Below are positions 14,082 through 23,772 of a DNA stretch of 23,843 bases, in pieces. How positions within the stretch are numbered: the stretch's first letter is position 1; each line of letters begins with the position of its first letter. The position numbers were made by a program, and so were the translations under genes. This DNA comes from Verrucomicrobiota bacterium (lineage in GTDB: Bacteria; Verrucomicrobiota; Verrucomicrobiia; Opitutales; Opitutaceae): contig JAEWQP010000015.1 of NCBI GenBank assembly GCA_023399155.1, positions 1-23,843 on the forward strand. Direction: 5' to 3'. The notes below the pieces were generated by a model. That model saw only the letters and a program-made list of their open reading frames with translations. It had not been told where the DNA came from and did no database searches.

Positions 14082-15283
14082 GGCGGGCAGGAGGTCCGGA
14101 TGCGCTCGGGCAGTCCGGCGACAGCGAGGATCTCACCGAGGACGGCGTCGGAGTCAAAATAGACCCGCGCGATATCGCGCGCGGCACAGCCGTGGCCAAC
14201 CGGATCGCGCTCGACGGCCTCGAGTGCCGCGATGGCACCGGCGGTATCGGAGAACGCGTGCAATCCCGCTCCGCACGGGAAGTGACGCGAGAATCCGGTG
14301 TCCTGCACGACCGCCGGGCGGCCGGCCGCGAGGTAGCACACGGTCCGGCAGCTGAACCAGCCGCAGTGCGTGGCGACGTAGATGTTCTTCGCGACCGAAA
14401 ACTCACCGCGCGAGCCGGTGATGTAGTCGCGGTACACATCGACGTCGGCCGTGGCCGCGTGCGAATCGAGCACCTGCCAGCCGGCGGCCCTCCAGCGCTC
14501 GCGCGGCGCCTCATTGCCGCCCACCGCCACCTCGAAGCGCGCCGGCACGCGGCCGGGCACAGTCTCGATGAGCGGGAACTCCAGCTCCTTGGCGCCGTAG
14601 CGATGGCCGTCGTGCTCGATGAGCTTGGGGAAGTTCTTCCACGTCATCACCGTGGTCCAGGCGGCGCCGGGCGGACGGTCGTTGTTCCAATCGGCCATCA
14701 CAACAGGCGGGCGCGTGGGATGCCAGCGTTTGCCGAAATCCGGCAGCGGGCAGTCCGGGAGCCCGAGGTTGAGCGCGTAGGTAAAGAAGTGATCGTGTGC
14801 ATGCCAGCCGTGGGTGCCGAGCCAGCCGCGCTCGCCCTCCTTCCAGCCGAGGTAGCTCTTGAAATGATTGAGGCCGGGATCGGTGTCGATGAGCACGCGC
14901 CGGCGGCACTCCAGGTACTCGTCACGCATCAGCGCGCTGTTGGAGACGTTGAGGAACAGGTCGGCCTCGCGCAGAACCGCGCGAAACGTCGCGTCATCGA
15001 GGCCGTAGCCGCGGCTGCGTCCCTCCATGTCGGTGTTGACGAAGCGCCATCGCGCCGCGAGCCGAGGGGAGAGCCGGCCCAGCGACTGTTCGAGAAAGCG
15101 AAGCGCGAACGAACAATCCTCGCCGTACTCGCCGCGCTGCGGGTCGTAGACCGGCATGCCCGTGTCCTCGAGGTAGTAGACCTCATAGCCGAGCCGCTCG
15201 AGTGCGGTCGCGTACTGGCCGTAATCCCACGCCACGCCGCCCACGGCGTAGTTGCCGATCATGCCGGTGACGACGGCTTTCAT
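14078..15283 (-). CDS. GT-B-like glycosyltransferase
   Basis: The 401-residue product looks like a cytoplasmic GT-B glycosyltransferase. The N-terminal Rossmann part is MKAVVTGMIGNYAVGGVAWDYGQYATALERLGYEVYYLEDTG. The C-terminal donor-binding part contains THCGWFSCRTVCYLAAGRPAVVQDTGFS (about 307-334), where the G-W-F-S-x-R and GRP-x-h-x-DTG elements correspond to the nucleotide-sugar site of GT4-type enzymes. There is no signal peptide or membrane segment. Donor and acceptor cannot be read. It is translationally coupled to acyltransferase 2 (ATGA). A 426-bp repeat-filled gap separates it from the ABC transporter upstream, so it may be transcribed either from its own promoter or by read-through. 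Confidence 0.8.
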   Translation of the reverse strand: MKAVVTGMIGNYAVGGVAWDYGQYATALERLGYEVYYLEDTGMPVYDPQRGEYGEDCSFALRFLEQSLGRLSPRLAARWRFVNTDMEGRSRGYGLDDATFRAVLREADLFLNVSNSALMRDEYLECRRRVLIDTDPGLNHFKSYLGWKEGERGWLGTHGWHAHDHFFTYALNLGLPDCPLPDFGKRWHPTRPPVVMADWNNDRPPGAAWTTVMTWKNFPKLIEHDGHRYGAKELEFPLIETVPGRVPARFEVAVGGNEAPRERWRAAGWQVLDSHAATADVDVYRDYITGSRGEFSVAKNIYVATHCGWFSCRTVCYLAAGRPAVVQDTGFSRHFPCGAGLHAFSDTAGAIAALEAVERDPVGHGCAARDIARVYFDSDAVLGEILAVAGLPERIRTSCPP

Positions 15284-15709
15284 GGGACAGGAGTGTAGGC
15301 TCCAGGTGTGACGCTTAAAGCCAGAAGATTAGCCACGGAGACACGGAGGCACGGAGAGGAAGAGATCAAGAAGAGGGACTGAAACGGCGTTTTATCGTTC
15401 ATGTGCGCACCAGGTCGAAACTAACGGCGAAGGAGCCCGGAGGCGGCGCCCGTCCCCCGGGTTCACTGCTGAACCTCTGTGTGCCCGACCGAAGATTTTG
15501 CACAGACGGTAACGAAGGAAACGAAGTTGTGGATATGAACTGGGTGGATCGAGGTCGTGGGAAGGATCCGAATGCCGAGGCGTTCCTTATTCGCTTCGTT
15601 TCCTTCTCTGAACTGCGCTTCCCAGAATCTTCGGCAATGATCGCCCGGGGCTTTCCCCTCTCCGTGTCTCCGTGCCTCCGTGGCCAATCCCACTGTCCGC
15701 GACGCACGA
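15284..15709. other. Repeat-filled intergenic region between ABC exporter and glycosyltransferase
   Basis: No gene is supported here. Most of the 426 bp is occupied by the nested inverted-repeat element at 15327-15689. The 43 bp next to the glycosyltransferase start contain no clear promoter, although TTTAAG and CTAATC on the minus strand are weak -10-like candidates. Small open frames across the region are low in plausibility. Confidence 0.75.
15327..15689. mobile_element. MITE-like nested inverted-repeat element
   Basis: The 33-nt outer arms at 15327-15359 and 15657-15689 are inverted copies with three mismatches. Each contains three tandem CACGGAG-N units. Inside, 15488-15526 and 15594-15634 are a second, imperfect inverted pair sharing CCGAAGATT and GAAGGAAACGAAG (13 of 13, at 15514-15526 and 15594-15606) in the same order. 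There is no transposase frame and no obvious target duplication. CACGGAGGCACGGAGACACGG-type and AACGAAGGAAACGAAG-type repeats are, from memory, common in intergenic DNA of Verrucomicrobia and relatives. Confidence 0.6.
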
Positions 15710-17476
15710 CTACACCGCCGACGCGGCGACGTCGGTCCGCTTCGAGATGAAGGAGGTGAGCTTGCCGCCGTTGATCTCGAGGCGCACGTCGCACAGTTCG
15801 AGCGTGCTCAGGCGATGCGCGATCATGAAGGACGTGCGGCCCTTCATCAGGCGCTCAAGCCCCTCGATGATCTGCGACTCGGTCTTCACGTCGACCGAGC
15901 TGGTCGGTTCGTCGAGGATGAGGATCGGCGCGTCCTTCAGGAACGCGCGGGCGAGCGAAATACGCTGGCGCTCGCCGCCGGAGAGCTGGAGGCCGCGCTC
16001 ACCGACCTCGGTGTCGTAGCCGCGCTCGAGCCGGCTGATGAACTCATGGGCGTTGGCGGCGCGGGCGGCGGCCTCGATGTCGGCCTGCTTCGCGTCCGGC
16101 CGGGCGTAGGCGATGTTCTCCCCGATCGTGGCGGAAAACAGCACCGGGTCCTGCAGGACGATGGCGAACTGGTTGCGCAGATCCTTGAGCGCGAGGTCGC
16201 GCAGGTCCACGCCGTCGAGCAGGATGCGGCCCGCCGCCGGGTCGTAGAGGCGCAGGAGCAGGCTGATGATCGTGGACTTGCCCGCGCCGGTGTGTCCGGC
16301 GATGCCGACGTGCGCCCCGGGCGGGATCTCGAAACTCACGTCCGTGATGGCCGGACGGTCGGGCCGGTAGGAGAAGTTGACAGTGTCGAATGTCACGGCA
16401 CCGCGGGTGCGCGCGATGCGGCGCGGATTGGCGCTTTCCTTCACCTCCGGTTCCTCGTCGAGCAGTTCGAACGCGCGCTCCGCACTGACAAACGAGCCCT
16501 GCAGGCTGCCCGTGCTGCGCGTGAGCGTCTCCAGCGGGGTGTAGAGCATCGGCAGGTAGCTCATGACGAGCACGAGATCGCCGAGCGTGATCAGGCCGGA
16601 CTGGACGTGACGGGTGCCGAGGAAAAGCACGCAGGCCGTGCCGGTGGCCATGATCAGGCCGATGGACAGCGCGAAGCGGCTGTTGAGCACGGCCACGCGC
16701 AGCTGCTCGCGCAGCCCGCGGCGCGCGCGCACCTCGAACCGCTCCTGTTCCCGGTCCTCGGCCGCAAAGGCTTTCACCACGCGGACGGCGCCCATCACCT
16801 CGGAGACCACCGAGTAGGCGGAGGTCTCGTGGTGTTTGGCCTCGCGCCAGTGGACCTTCAGGCGCCGGGTGAAAAAGATCGAGGTGAGCCAGAGCGCGGG
16901 GGCGACCAGCAGCGCGATCAACGCGAGCTGCCAGTCGATGCGCGTGAGCACGACCATCATCGAGGCAAGCGTGAAAACCGAGGTGGCGAGCGGGATGAGC
17001 GCGTCGACCATGATCCACTGGATCGCGGGCGCGTCGTACTGGATGCGGTAGGTGATCTCGCCCGTGCCCTTCGTGTCGTGGTAGGCCAGCGAGAGCCGCT
17101 GCGAGTGCCGGAAGAGCACGGAACGAAACCCGAGGACGAGCTTCTCCGCGGTCCACGTGCGCAGGACGGCAAAGCCCATGTCGAAGAGCTGCTTGAGCAG
17201 CGCGATGGCGATCATCAGCGACGCCACGATGCCGGCGGCGGTGATGCTCGTGCGCTCGGTACCCTCAGGCAGGATACGCTGCACGATGCCCGGCAGCTCG
17301 TGGGAGCCGAGCACGCTGTCGACGATCAGCTTGAACGGCACCGGCGTGAGCAGCGCCAGGGGCACCGCCAGCAGGCTGAGCGCCATCAGACCGCCCAGGT
17401 GCGGCCAGTAGGGCCGGGCTTGACCGGCAAGACGACGCAGGACGCTCAGGCTCTTCGGTCGGGGAGGTGTGGACAT
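15710..17476 (-). CDS. MsbA-type ABC exporter half-transporter
   Basis: A 588-residue ABC transporter with a fused membrane domain, which works as a homodimer to flip or export lipids, glycolipids, glycans or peptides. The N-terminal type-IV exporter domain (about 20-330) has six predicted helices, for example GGLMALSLLAVPLALLTPVP and DWQLALIALLVAPALWLTSIFF. The nucleotide-binding domain is complete: Walker A GHTGAGKST (394-402), Q-loop VLQDP, signature LSGGE (498-502), Walker B ILILDEP with Asp522 and Glu523, and the switch His554 in AHR. The start is 7 bp after the stop of the GH-GT2 fusion, so the two are almost certainly one operon. This suggests that the fusion's product, or a lipid-linked precursor, is the cargo; this is an inference from context. 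Confidence 0.93.
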   Translation of the reverse strand: MSTPPRPKSLSVLRRLAGQARPYWPHLGGLMALSLLAVPLALLTPVPFKLIVDSVLGSHELPGIVQRILPEGTERTSITAAGIVASLMIAIALLKQLFDMGFAVLRTWTAEKLVLGFRSVLFRHSQRLSLAYHDTKGTGEITYRIQYDAPAIQWIMVDALIPLATSVFTLASMMVVLTRIDWQLALIALLVAPALWLTSIFFTRRLKVHWREAKHHETSAYSVVSEVMGAVRVVKAFAAEDREQERFEVRARRGLREQLRVAVLNSRFALSIGLIMATGTACVLFLGTRHVQSGLITLGDLVLVMSYLPMLYTPLETLTRSTGSLQGSFVSAERAFELLDEEPEVKESANPRRIARTRGAVTFDTVNFSYRPDRPAITDVSFEIPPGAHVGIAGHTGAGKSTIISLLLRLYDPAAGRILLDGVDLRDLALKDLRNQFAIVLQDPVLFSATIGENIAYARPDAKQADIEAAARAANAHEFISRLERGYDTEVGERGLQLSGGERQRISLARAFLKDAPILILDEPTSSVDVKTESQIIEGLERLMKGRTSFMIAHRLSTLELCDVRLEINGGKLTSFISKRTDVAASAV

Positions 17477-17483
17477 GCGCAGG

Positions 17484-20156
17484 CTATTCCGACGCCGGTT
17501 CCTCGGGCGCCGCGCCCGGCGAGAGGCCCACGTAGGCCGCGCTGATGAACGGCGGGGGCGGCGTCGGATCGGAGTCGAAGGGCTTGGTCAGCGCACGCTC
17601 GACCGCCGCCAGGGCGACGCTGCCTTCCTGCAGGACGCGAAAGGCGATCGCCGCGGTGAACACGGTCAGGATCAGGTAGGCGATGATCGCGCCCTCAAAG
17701 AGCGCGCCGCAGGCCAGGAGGGCCAGCACGAGAACCGACACGATGCCCTCGGTCGAGTAGCGCGGCCAGACGATGAAGCGGAACAACTGCTTGCCCGCAC
17801 CGTGCTCCTCGCAGGTCATCAGCAGGCGCGCGCCGCCAAGCAGGCCGGCCCTGACGCCGAAGTCCCAGCGGTCGTAATCGCCACCTGAGATGATCACCGC
17901 CCCGTCGCTGCGCAGGCGCGCGGCCATCCGCCGCAGGACGTCCTCGGGCATCTGCCAGCGTTCGCACCAGCTGGTCAGGTCGCGCGCGATCGGCCAGGCC
18001 ATCCGCATCGGCAGGCGCATGCGGCCGGCGTGCAGGCCGTGCCGGAGCCGTCCCCACAAACGCGCCACCGGCTGGATCAGATGCAGCCACGCCGTGATCG
18101 CCTGCAGCTTGAGCCGCTTGCGACGGTTGCCCGGCGTGCTGAACCGGCCCTGTGAGGCGGAAAGCACCGCCTGGGCGATGGTGAGCCCGAAGGCGAAGAC
18201 CACGACGGGGATCGTCCACAGCAGCCGCGGCCAGAGCGGCGACATCGCGCTGATGAGGCCGAGCGCGACCAGGATGAGATACCACTCCGGCATCGTCGGG
18301 AGCACGCGCAGCAGGCTGGGATGCGTATCGTAACGGGCCTGGAATGACGCCGAGCCCCACGCGCCGTGATAGATCCGGCTGACGCGGCCCAGCACGCGCG
18401 TGAGCCCCTTGCCGTAAAGCCGGCCATGCCAGCCCACGTGCCCGATCGCGTTGTATTTCTCCGGCCACTTCAGCTCGAGCAGCGCCTCGGCCTTGCCGTA
18501 GCCACGCTGCTGGCGCCAGTAGGTCTTCACCGTCTTGCGGCGGTGATGCCAGACCATGGCTGCGGGGTGGAAGCCGATCGTCCAGCCGCGCTCCATGATG
18601 CGCCAGCAGGCGTCGACGTCGTCGCCCGCGGCGCGAAACTGCGGATCGAAGCCGCCGATCGCCTGCAGGCACGCCTTGCGGAAGGACATGTTGCAGCCCG
18701 GAACGTGCTCGGCGATCCGATCGGTCATGAGCACGTGGACCGGCCCGCCCGGGGCGTTGTCCACGCAGTCGGCGACCTCGCCGGTGAGCGGCGGCGAAAG
18801 GTTCGGTCCGCCCATGGCCGCGTGGTTGGAATTCAGGTACGTCTCGGCGATGAAGCGCAGCCAGTGCGGGTCGGGCCAGGCGTCGTCATCGAGGTAGACG
18901 ATGTACTCGCCCTTCGCCGCCTCCATGCCGGTGTTGCGCGCCGCGCTCAGGCCGCGGTTTTCGGTGCGGATCACCGTGGCGCCGTAGCTGCGGCCGATCG
19001 CGGAGACGTCGTCGGTGGAACCGTCGTCGACGAGGACGACGTCGAAATTCGGATACTCCACCCGCTTCAGCCCCTCGAACGCGTCGCGCAGGGTGCGCGA
19101 ACCGTTGTAGGTGCAGATGATCACCGTGATGTGCGGCAGGTCGTCGCGGGGCGGGAACGGCGCCTGCGAAAACGCGCGCGCCACGGCGGCGACGGCCGGC
19201 TTGGGTGAACGGTCGCGCGTCACCAGGCCGAAATCCCAGTCCGGGATGTCGTGCCCGCCGCGCCACCACTCGTCGGTCCACGCGAAGATGAACGCGCCGG
19301 AACACCCGGTCGCGAATGTCGTGTGCACCTGCCACTCGAGCACCGAGGCCTGCTTGGAGAGGCCGTTGCGCTGGCTGTCCAGGCCGATCTCGGCCATCAC
19401 CAGCGGCTTGTCGCCGGCGATGTTCTGCAGCCGGTAAAGATAGGCCTCGAGGCGCTCCTGTTTCTCCAGGTAGACGTTGAAGGTGATGAAATCGAGGAAG
19501 CCCAGCCGCAGGTACTCGGTGGACGGGAAGTTGACGTAAGTGACCAGTCCACCCGGATCCTCCTCCTTGGCGGCGAGGTAGAGGCGCCGCAGGAAACGCT
19601 CGATCGCGCGCGGGCCGTGCCAGCGGCAGATCGGCGCCGGGATTTCGTTGCCGATGGAAAAGCAAAGCACCGCGGGATGATTCGCGCAGGAGCGCACGCC
19701 CTCGCGCACGCGCTGCTCGATCGCGGCAGGCCGGCCCGGTTCGCTGAGGAAGGCGATGTGCTGTTCCCACGGCAGACCGACCATCACCTTCAACCCGTGC
19801 ACCTGCGCCACGTCCAGCAGCCAGCGCGGCGGGACGGTGTAGACGCGCACGGAGTTGAAGCCGTTCGCTGCCATCTGCGCAAAATCGCGCTCCACCACCG
19901 GGCGCGGCGGGAACTGATGCCCGTCCTGGTCCGGCGCAAACGTACCGTAGGTCACGCCCTTCACCCAGAACCGGCGGCCCTCCACCGCGAGGAACTTGCC
20001 ATCGATCCGCGGACGCGGTGCATCGGCCGCCGCGGGTGCGACGTCGGCCTCCTCGATGGACGACGGAGGAGTCTTGATCATGGGCTTCTCGGCGACTTCA
20101 GGTAATGGCGCGGCCATGACATGGGTCACGTCGAGGGCGCGAGGATGTGCGTTCAT
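17484..20156 (-). CDS. Glycoside hydrolase-glycosyltransferase 2 fusion, membrane-bound
   Basis: An 890-residue protein with two opposed enzyme types. After a Pro/Ala-rich start comes a (beta/alpha)8 glycoside hydrolase domain of clan-A type (about 50-325). It has DGKFLAVEGRRFWVKGVTYG and putative acid/base Glu171 in SIGNEIP, and the putative nucleophile is Glu256 in VMAEIGL. A GT2 domain (about 345-570) follows: HITVIICTYNGSRTLRDAFE, VLVDDGSTDD, the D-D-D metal site at 423-425, GCNMSFRK and FRAAGDDVDACWR. The C-terminal part has hydrophobic segments near 624-667 and 800-840, so it is an integral membrane protein. The ATG at 20156 was chosen over an in-frame ATG 27 codons earlier because the extra residues (Cys/Arg/Leu-rich) look non-coding; an ATG at 20117 is also possible. 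The ABC exporter follows after 7 bp. Confidence 0.88.
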   Translation of the reverse strand: MNAHPRALDVTHVMAAPLPEVAEKPMIKTPPSSIEEADVAPAAADAPRPRIDGKFLAVEGRRFWVKGVTYGTFAPDQDGHQFPPRPVVERDFAQMAANGFNSVRVYTVPPRWLLDVAQVHGLKVMVGLPWEQHIAFLSEPGRPAAIEQRVREGVRSCANHPAVLCFSIGNEIPAPICRWHGPRAIERFLRRLYLAAKEEDPGGLVTYVNFPSTEYLRLGFLDFITFNVYLEKQERLEAYLYRLQNIAGDKPLVMAEIGLDSQRNGLSKQASVLEWQVHTTFATGCSGAFIFAWTDEWWRGGHDIPDWDFGLVTRDRSPKPAVAAVARAFSQAPFPPRDDLPHITVIICTYNGSRTLRDAFEGLKRVEYPNFDVVLVDDGSTDDVSAIGRSYGATVIRTENRGLSAARNTGMEAAKGEYIVYLDDDAWPDPHWLRFIAETYLNSNHAAMGGPNLSPPLTGEVADCVDNAPGGPVHVLMTDRIAEHVPGCNMSFRKACLQAIGGFDPQFRAAGDDVDACWRIMERGWTIGFHPAAMVWHHRRKTVKTYWRQQRGYGKAEALLELKWPEKYNAIGHVGWHGRLYGKGLTRVLGRVSRIYHGAWGSASFQARYDTHPSLLRVLPTMPEWYLILVALGLISAMSPLWPRLLWTIPVVVFAFGLTIAQAVLSASQGRFSTPGNRRKRLKLQAITAWLHLIQPVARLWGRLRHGLHAGRMRLPMRMAWPIARDLTSWCERWQMPEDVLRRMAARLRSDGAVIISGGDYDRWDFGVRAGLLGGARLLMTCEEHGAGKQLFRFIVWPRYSTEGIVSVLVLALLACGALFEGAIIAYLILTVFTAAIAFRVLQEGSVALAAVERALTKPFDSDPTPPPPFISAAYVGLSPGAAPEEPASE

Positions 20157-20445
20157 GGAGTGCAGGTTGGTCAGTCGTCCGCAGCCACACCGAGCGAGGC
20201 ATGCGTGCAGGCGCAGAAGAGGGCTGCGACACGGCATGGCTCTGCTTGTTCACTGCGGACGTTTGGAGCGTGACGGGATACACCCACGGTTGGCGAGCGT
20301 GCACTGCCTCGTAAGCCCCTGCAATTCAGTAGGGCGCAAAACGACGGATCCCTGTGATGGCCAAGCCCATGCCGCAGGTGCGGGAAACTCTCCGATACTA
20401 AATCCCGGGATTGCCAACCGGCCCTCAACCCGGGAGAACCGCGCG
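20157..20445. other. Divergent control region between the GH-GT2 fusion and the NYN gene
   Basis: This 289-bp gap should hold promoters for both divergent units. On the plus strand GATACT (20394-20399) is a plausible -10 for the NYN operon, but no good -35 lies 16-18 bp upstream. No convincing minus-strand promoter was found. A 12-bp perfect palindrome lies at 20401-20412. Confidence 0.5.
20401..20412. promoter_or_regulatory. Perfect 12-bp palindrome upstream of the NYN operon
   Basis: AATCCCGGGATT is fully self-complementary and directly follows the -10-like GATACT, 33 bp before the GTG start. The location fits an operator that overlaps the transcription start. A chance occurrence cannot be excluded. 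Confidence 0.35.
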
Positions 20446-20931
20446 GTGGAATCCGCCCGCGTCCTGCTCGTCGACGGCTACAACATCCTCCACGCCTGGG
20501 GATGGCTCTCGGCCCGCGATTCCACGCCCGCCGCGCTCGAGATCGCGCGGGGACGGTTGATCGAGGCCGTGCGCCCGCTCCACGATGTGGATCGCTACGA
20601 CGTGAGCATCGTCTTCGACGGACGCAGCGCGAACGCGACGATCGATCCGGCCTCGCAGGAGCCGGGGTTTCGCGTGGTGTTCGCCCCCGCTGGCCGCACC
20701 GCCGACAGCGTGATCGAAGCCACGGTAGCTGCGTCGCCGGACCCGCAATCCTGCACGGTGGCGACAGCCGACGGACTCGAGCGCGAGACCGTCTCCGCCA
20801 CCGGCGCGTCATGCGTGTCCCCCGAGGATCTTCAGGCGTGGTGCGCGCGGAGTCGCACCCGGGCGACCCAAGCCGCCGCGCGCTCCGCCCAACGCCCGGG
20901 AACTGCCTGGGGCAACAAGCTTCCACTATGA
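20446..20931 (+). CDS. NYN-domain protein, YacP/Rae1-like putative ribonuclease
   Basis: A 161-residue PIN-like NYN domain protein. It begins VESARVLLVDGYNILHAWGW, where the D-G-Y-N-I-L motif carries the first catalytic-site Asp. VSIVFDGRSAN (about 47-57) is the second conserved element, followed by ADSVIEATVAA and CTVATADGLER, where Asp residues complete a metal site. The pattern matches YacP; the Bacillus homologue Rae1 is a ribosome-associated mRNA endonuclease. The GTG at 20446 is preceded by CGGGAG nine bases upstream, one of the few clear Shine-Dalgarno sequences in the window, and the domain starts right there. The stop overlaps the next start (ATGA), coupling it to the DUF2851 gene. 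The basic C-terminal tail may bind RNA. Confidence 0.85.
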   Translation: MESARVLLVDGYNILHAWGWLSARDSTPAALEIARGRLIEAVRPLHDVDRYDVSIVFDGRSANATIDPASQEPGFRVVFAPAGRTADSVIEATVAASPDPQSCTVATADGLERETVSATGASCVSPEDLQAWCARSRTRATQAAARSAQRPGTAWGNKLPL

Positions 20932-22199
20932 TGACGATGCCGCGTGCGATCGGATCCACCCCGCCGCAACCGCCGACAGGCAGCGCCGCCGAGGTCGCGG
21001 AGTTCCAGGGCCTCTATGGCGCGTATCATGTCAGCGAGTTGCTTCTGCAGAAGATCTGGCTGCGCGGCGCCTTCACTCAGGCCGGCGCGCGCACCACGAC
21101 CGGCGATCGCGTCGTCGTCCTGCACCCCGGCACGTGGAATCGTCTCGCGGGGCCTGATTTCCACGGCGCGCGCTTGAGGATCGGCGATCACGAGGTGACG
21201 GGCGACGTCGAGGTGCATTTTCACGCCGCCGCCTGGACTCAACACGGTCACGACCGCGACCCGGCCTACGCCGGCGTCGTGCTGCACGTGGTGCTCTTTC
21301 CGCCGGCGGCCGACGCCTCGCCCGTGCTCCGATGCGACGGCACCGCCATCGCGACGCTCGCGCTGGTCGATCTGCTCTGGCACGACCTCGAGGAGTATGC
21401 GACGGACGAGGCGGTCGCCGCACTGTCGAGTCGCGATGCGCTGCCGCTGGTCGAGCATCTCCTCTCGCTCGACGTGGACGCGCGTGCCGCAGTCATTCGC
21501 GAGGCCGCATCCCGTCGCTGGCACGAGAAACTCCGCTACGCGCGCCTCCGCCTCGAGCGTTGTGGTTGGGAGGAAGCCTGTCACCTCAGCGCGCTCGAGA
21601 TCCTCGGCTACCGCGCCAACCGCGAGGCCATGCTCCGCGTGGGAACGACGTTCCCCTGGTCGGCCTGGCACCGAGAAACACCGGCGCCCACGCTCGAGAG
21701 CCTGCTCGCCGCGGGCGCGGACGCCTGGTCGACACGCGGCGTGCGCCCCGCCAACCAGCCGCGCCTGCGTCTGGCGCAGTATCTTCGCTGGATGGAAGCC
21801 GCGCCAGACTGGCCGGGCCGGCTGCGCGATTGCGAGCTGTCCGCGATCCCGGACGCGGACACAGGCGAGACAGTCACCGCGCAGCGTCGGCGCGCGGGAT
21901 TCACGCGCGTGCGCGACGAGCTGGCGCGGAGCTTGACGGGCGGCCAGCTCGGCGGCCTGCGCTTCGACACGTTCGTCATCAACCTCGTGCTGCCGTTTCT
22001 CGCCGCCGCCCGGCCCGCGCTCGGGCCCGTGGCGTCCGCCTGGTGGCGCCTCTGGACCCCCGGCGACGTCGCGGAGGTCCTGCTTCAGGCCTCGCGGCAA
22101 CTGGCGAACCCTGCCGCGCGTGAGACCCGCACCAACGCGATGATCCAGGGGCTCCTCGGCCTGCACCTGCAGTGCGCCGCCACGACCCGCACGGATTGA
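20928..22199 (+). CDS. DUF2851 family protein
   Basis: The 423-residue product has the look of DUF2851: an early VSELLLQKIWLRGAF, then VLHPGTWNRLAGPDFHGARLRIGDHEVTGDVEVHFHAAAW and GVVLHVVLFP (about 43-130). A helical region ends with FDTFVINLVLPFLAA. The GDVEVHFHAAAW-H-G-H region with repeated His and Asp looks like a nuclease-type or metal-binding core (E-x-H around residues 87-90), but the function is not established to my knowledge. There is no signal peptide or membrane segment. The ATG at 20928 overlaps the NYN stop; two more ATGs follow within four codons (20931, 20937) and could also be used. Coupling to a putative RNase suggests, but does not show, a role in nucleic acid metabolism. 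Confidence 0.85.
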   Translation: MMTMPRAIGSTPPQPPTGSAAEVAEFQGLYGAYHVSELLLQKIWLRGAFTQAGARTTTGDRVVVLHPGTWNRLAGPDFHGARLRIGDHEVTGDVEVHFHAAAWTQHGHDRDPAYAGVVLHVVLFPPAADASPVLRCDGTAIATLALVDLLWHDLEEYATDEAVAALSSRDALPLVEHLLSLDVDARAAVIREAASRRWHEKLRYARLRLERCGWEEACHLSALEILGYRANREAMLRVGTTFPWSAWHRETPAPTLESLLAAGADAWSTRGVRPANQPRLRLAQYLRWMEAAPDWPGRLRDCELSAIPDADTGETVTAQRRRAGFTRVRDELARSLTGGQLGGLRFDTFVINLVLPFLAAARPALGPVASAWWRLWTPGDVAEVLLQASRQLANPAARETRTNAMIQGLLGLHLQCAATTRTD

Positions 22200-22390
22200 C
22201 GTCCGCTTCCGGTAATCGCGGCTCCCACGGCCGCGACCTCGCCCCGGCCGGCCGTTTTCGCGCAAAACGCCGTTCCGCTCGACCAGAAAACCTGTTACGC
22301 CCCCACCCTTTCGAAACAAGAAGCCTGCCCACGCCGACCGTCGTCACTCTCCACGTCCGACCCTCCCGCACCACGCCTTCGTCCCTCCCG

Positions 22391-23758
<1,368 letters not shown>

Positions 23759-23772
23759 ACGCGGGCCGAAAC

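Noticed and set aside
15332..15359. CACGGAG-N tandem units considered as a CRISPR-like or satellite array
   Set aside because: The units are 8 bp and contiguous without spacers, there are only three per arm, and no cas gene is present; they fit repeat arms of a mobile-type element.
15399..15794. Small open frames inside the 15327-15689 repeat element
   Set aside because: They are made of repeat sequence, cross the outer arm and the ABC gene 3' end, and resemble no known protein or transposase.
15680..17545. Long plus-strand open frame opposite the ABC transporter (621 codons)
   Set aside because: GC-rich antisense shadow: very rich in Arg, His, Glu and Gly with no domain, while the minus strand encodes a complete ABC exporter.
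22261..22290. Short inverted repeat CGTTTT/AAAACG between the DUF2851 gene and cysS
   Set aside because: The arms are only 6 bp, there is no U tract, and there is no link to a promoter; it is too weak to call a terminator or operator.
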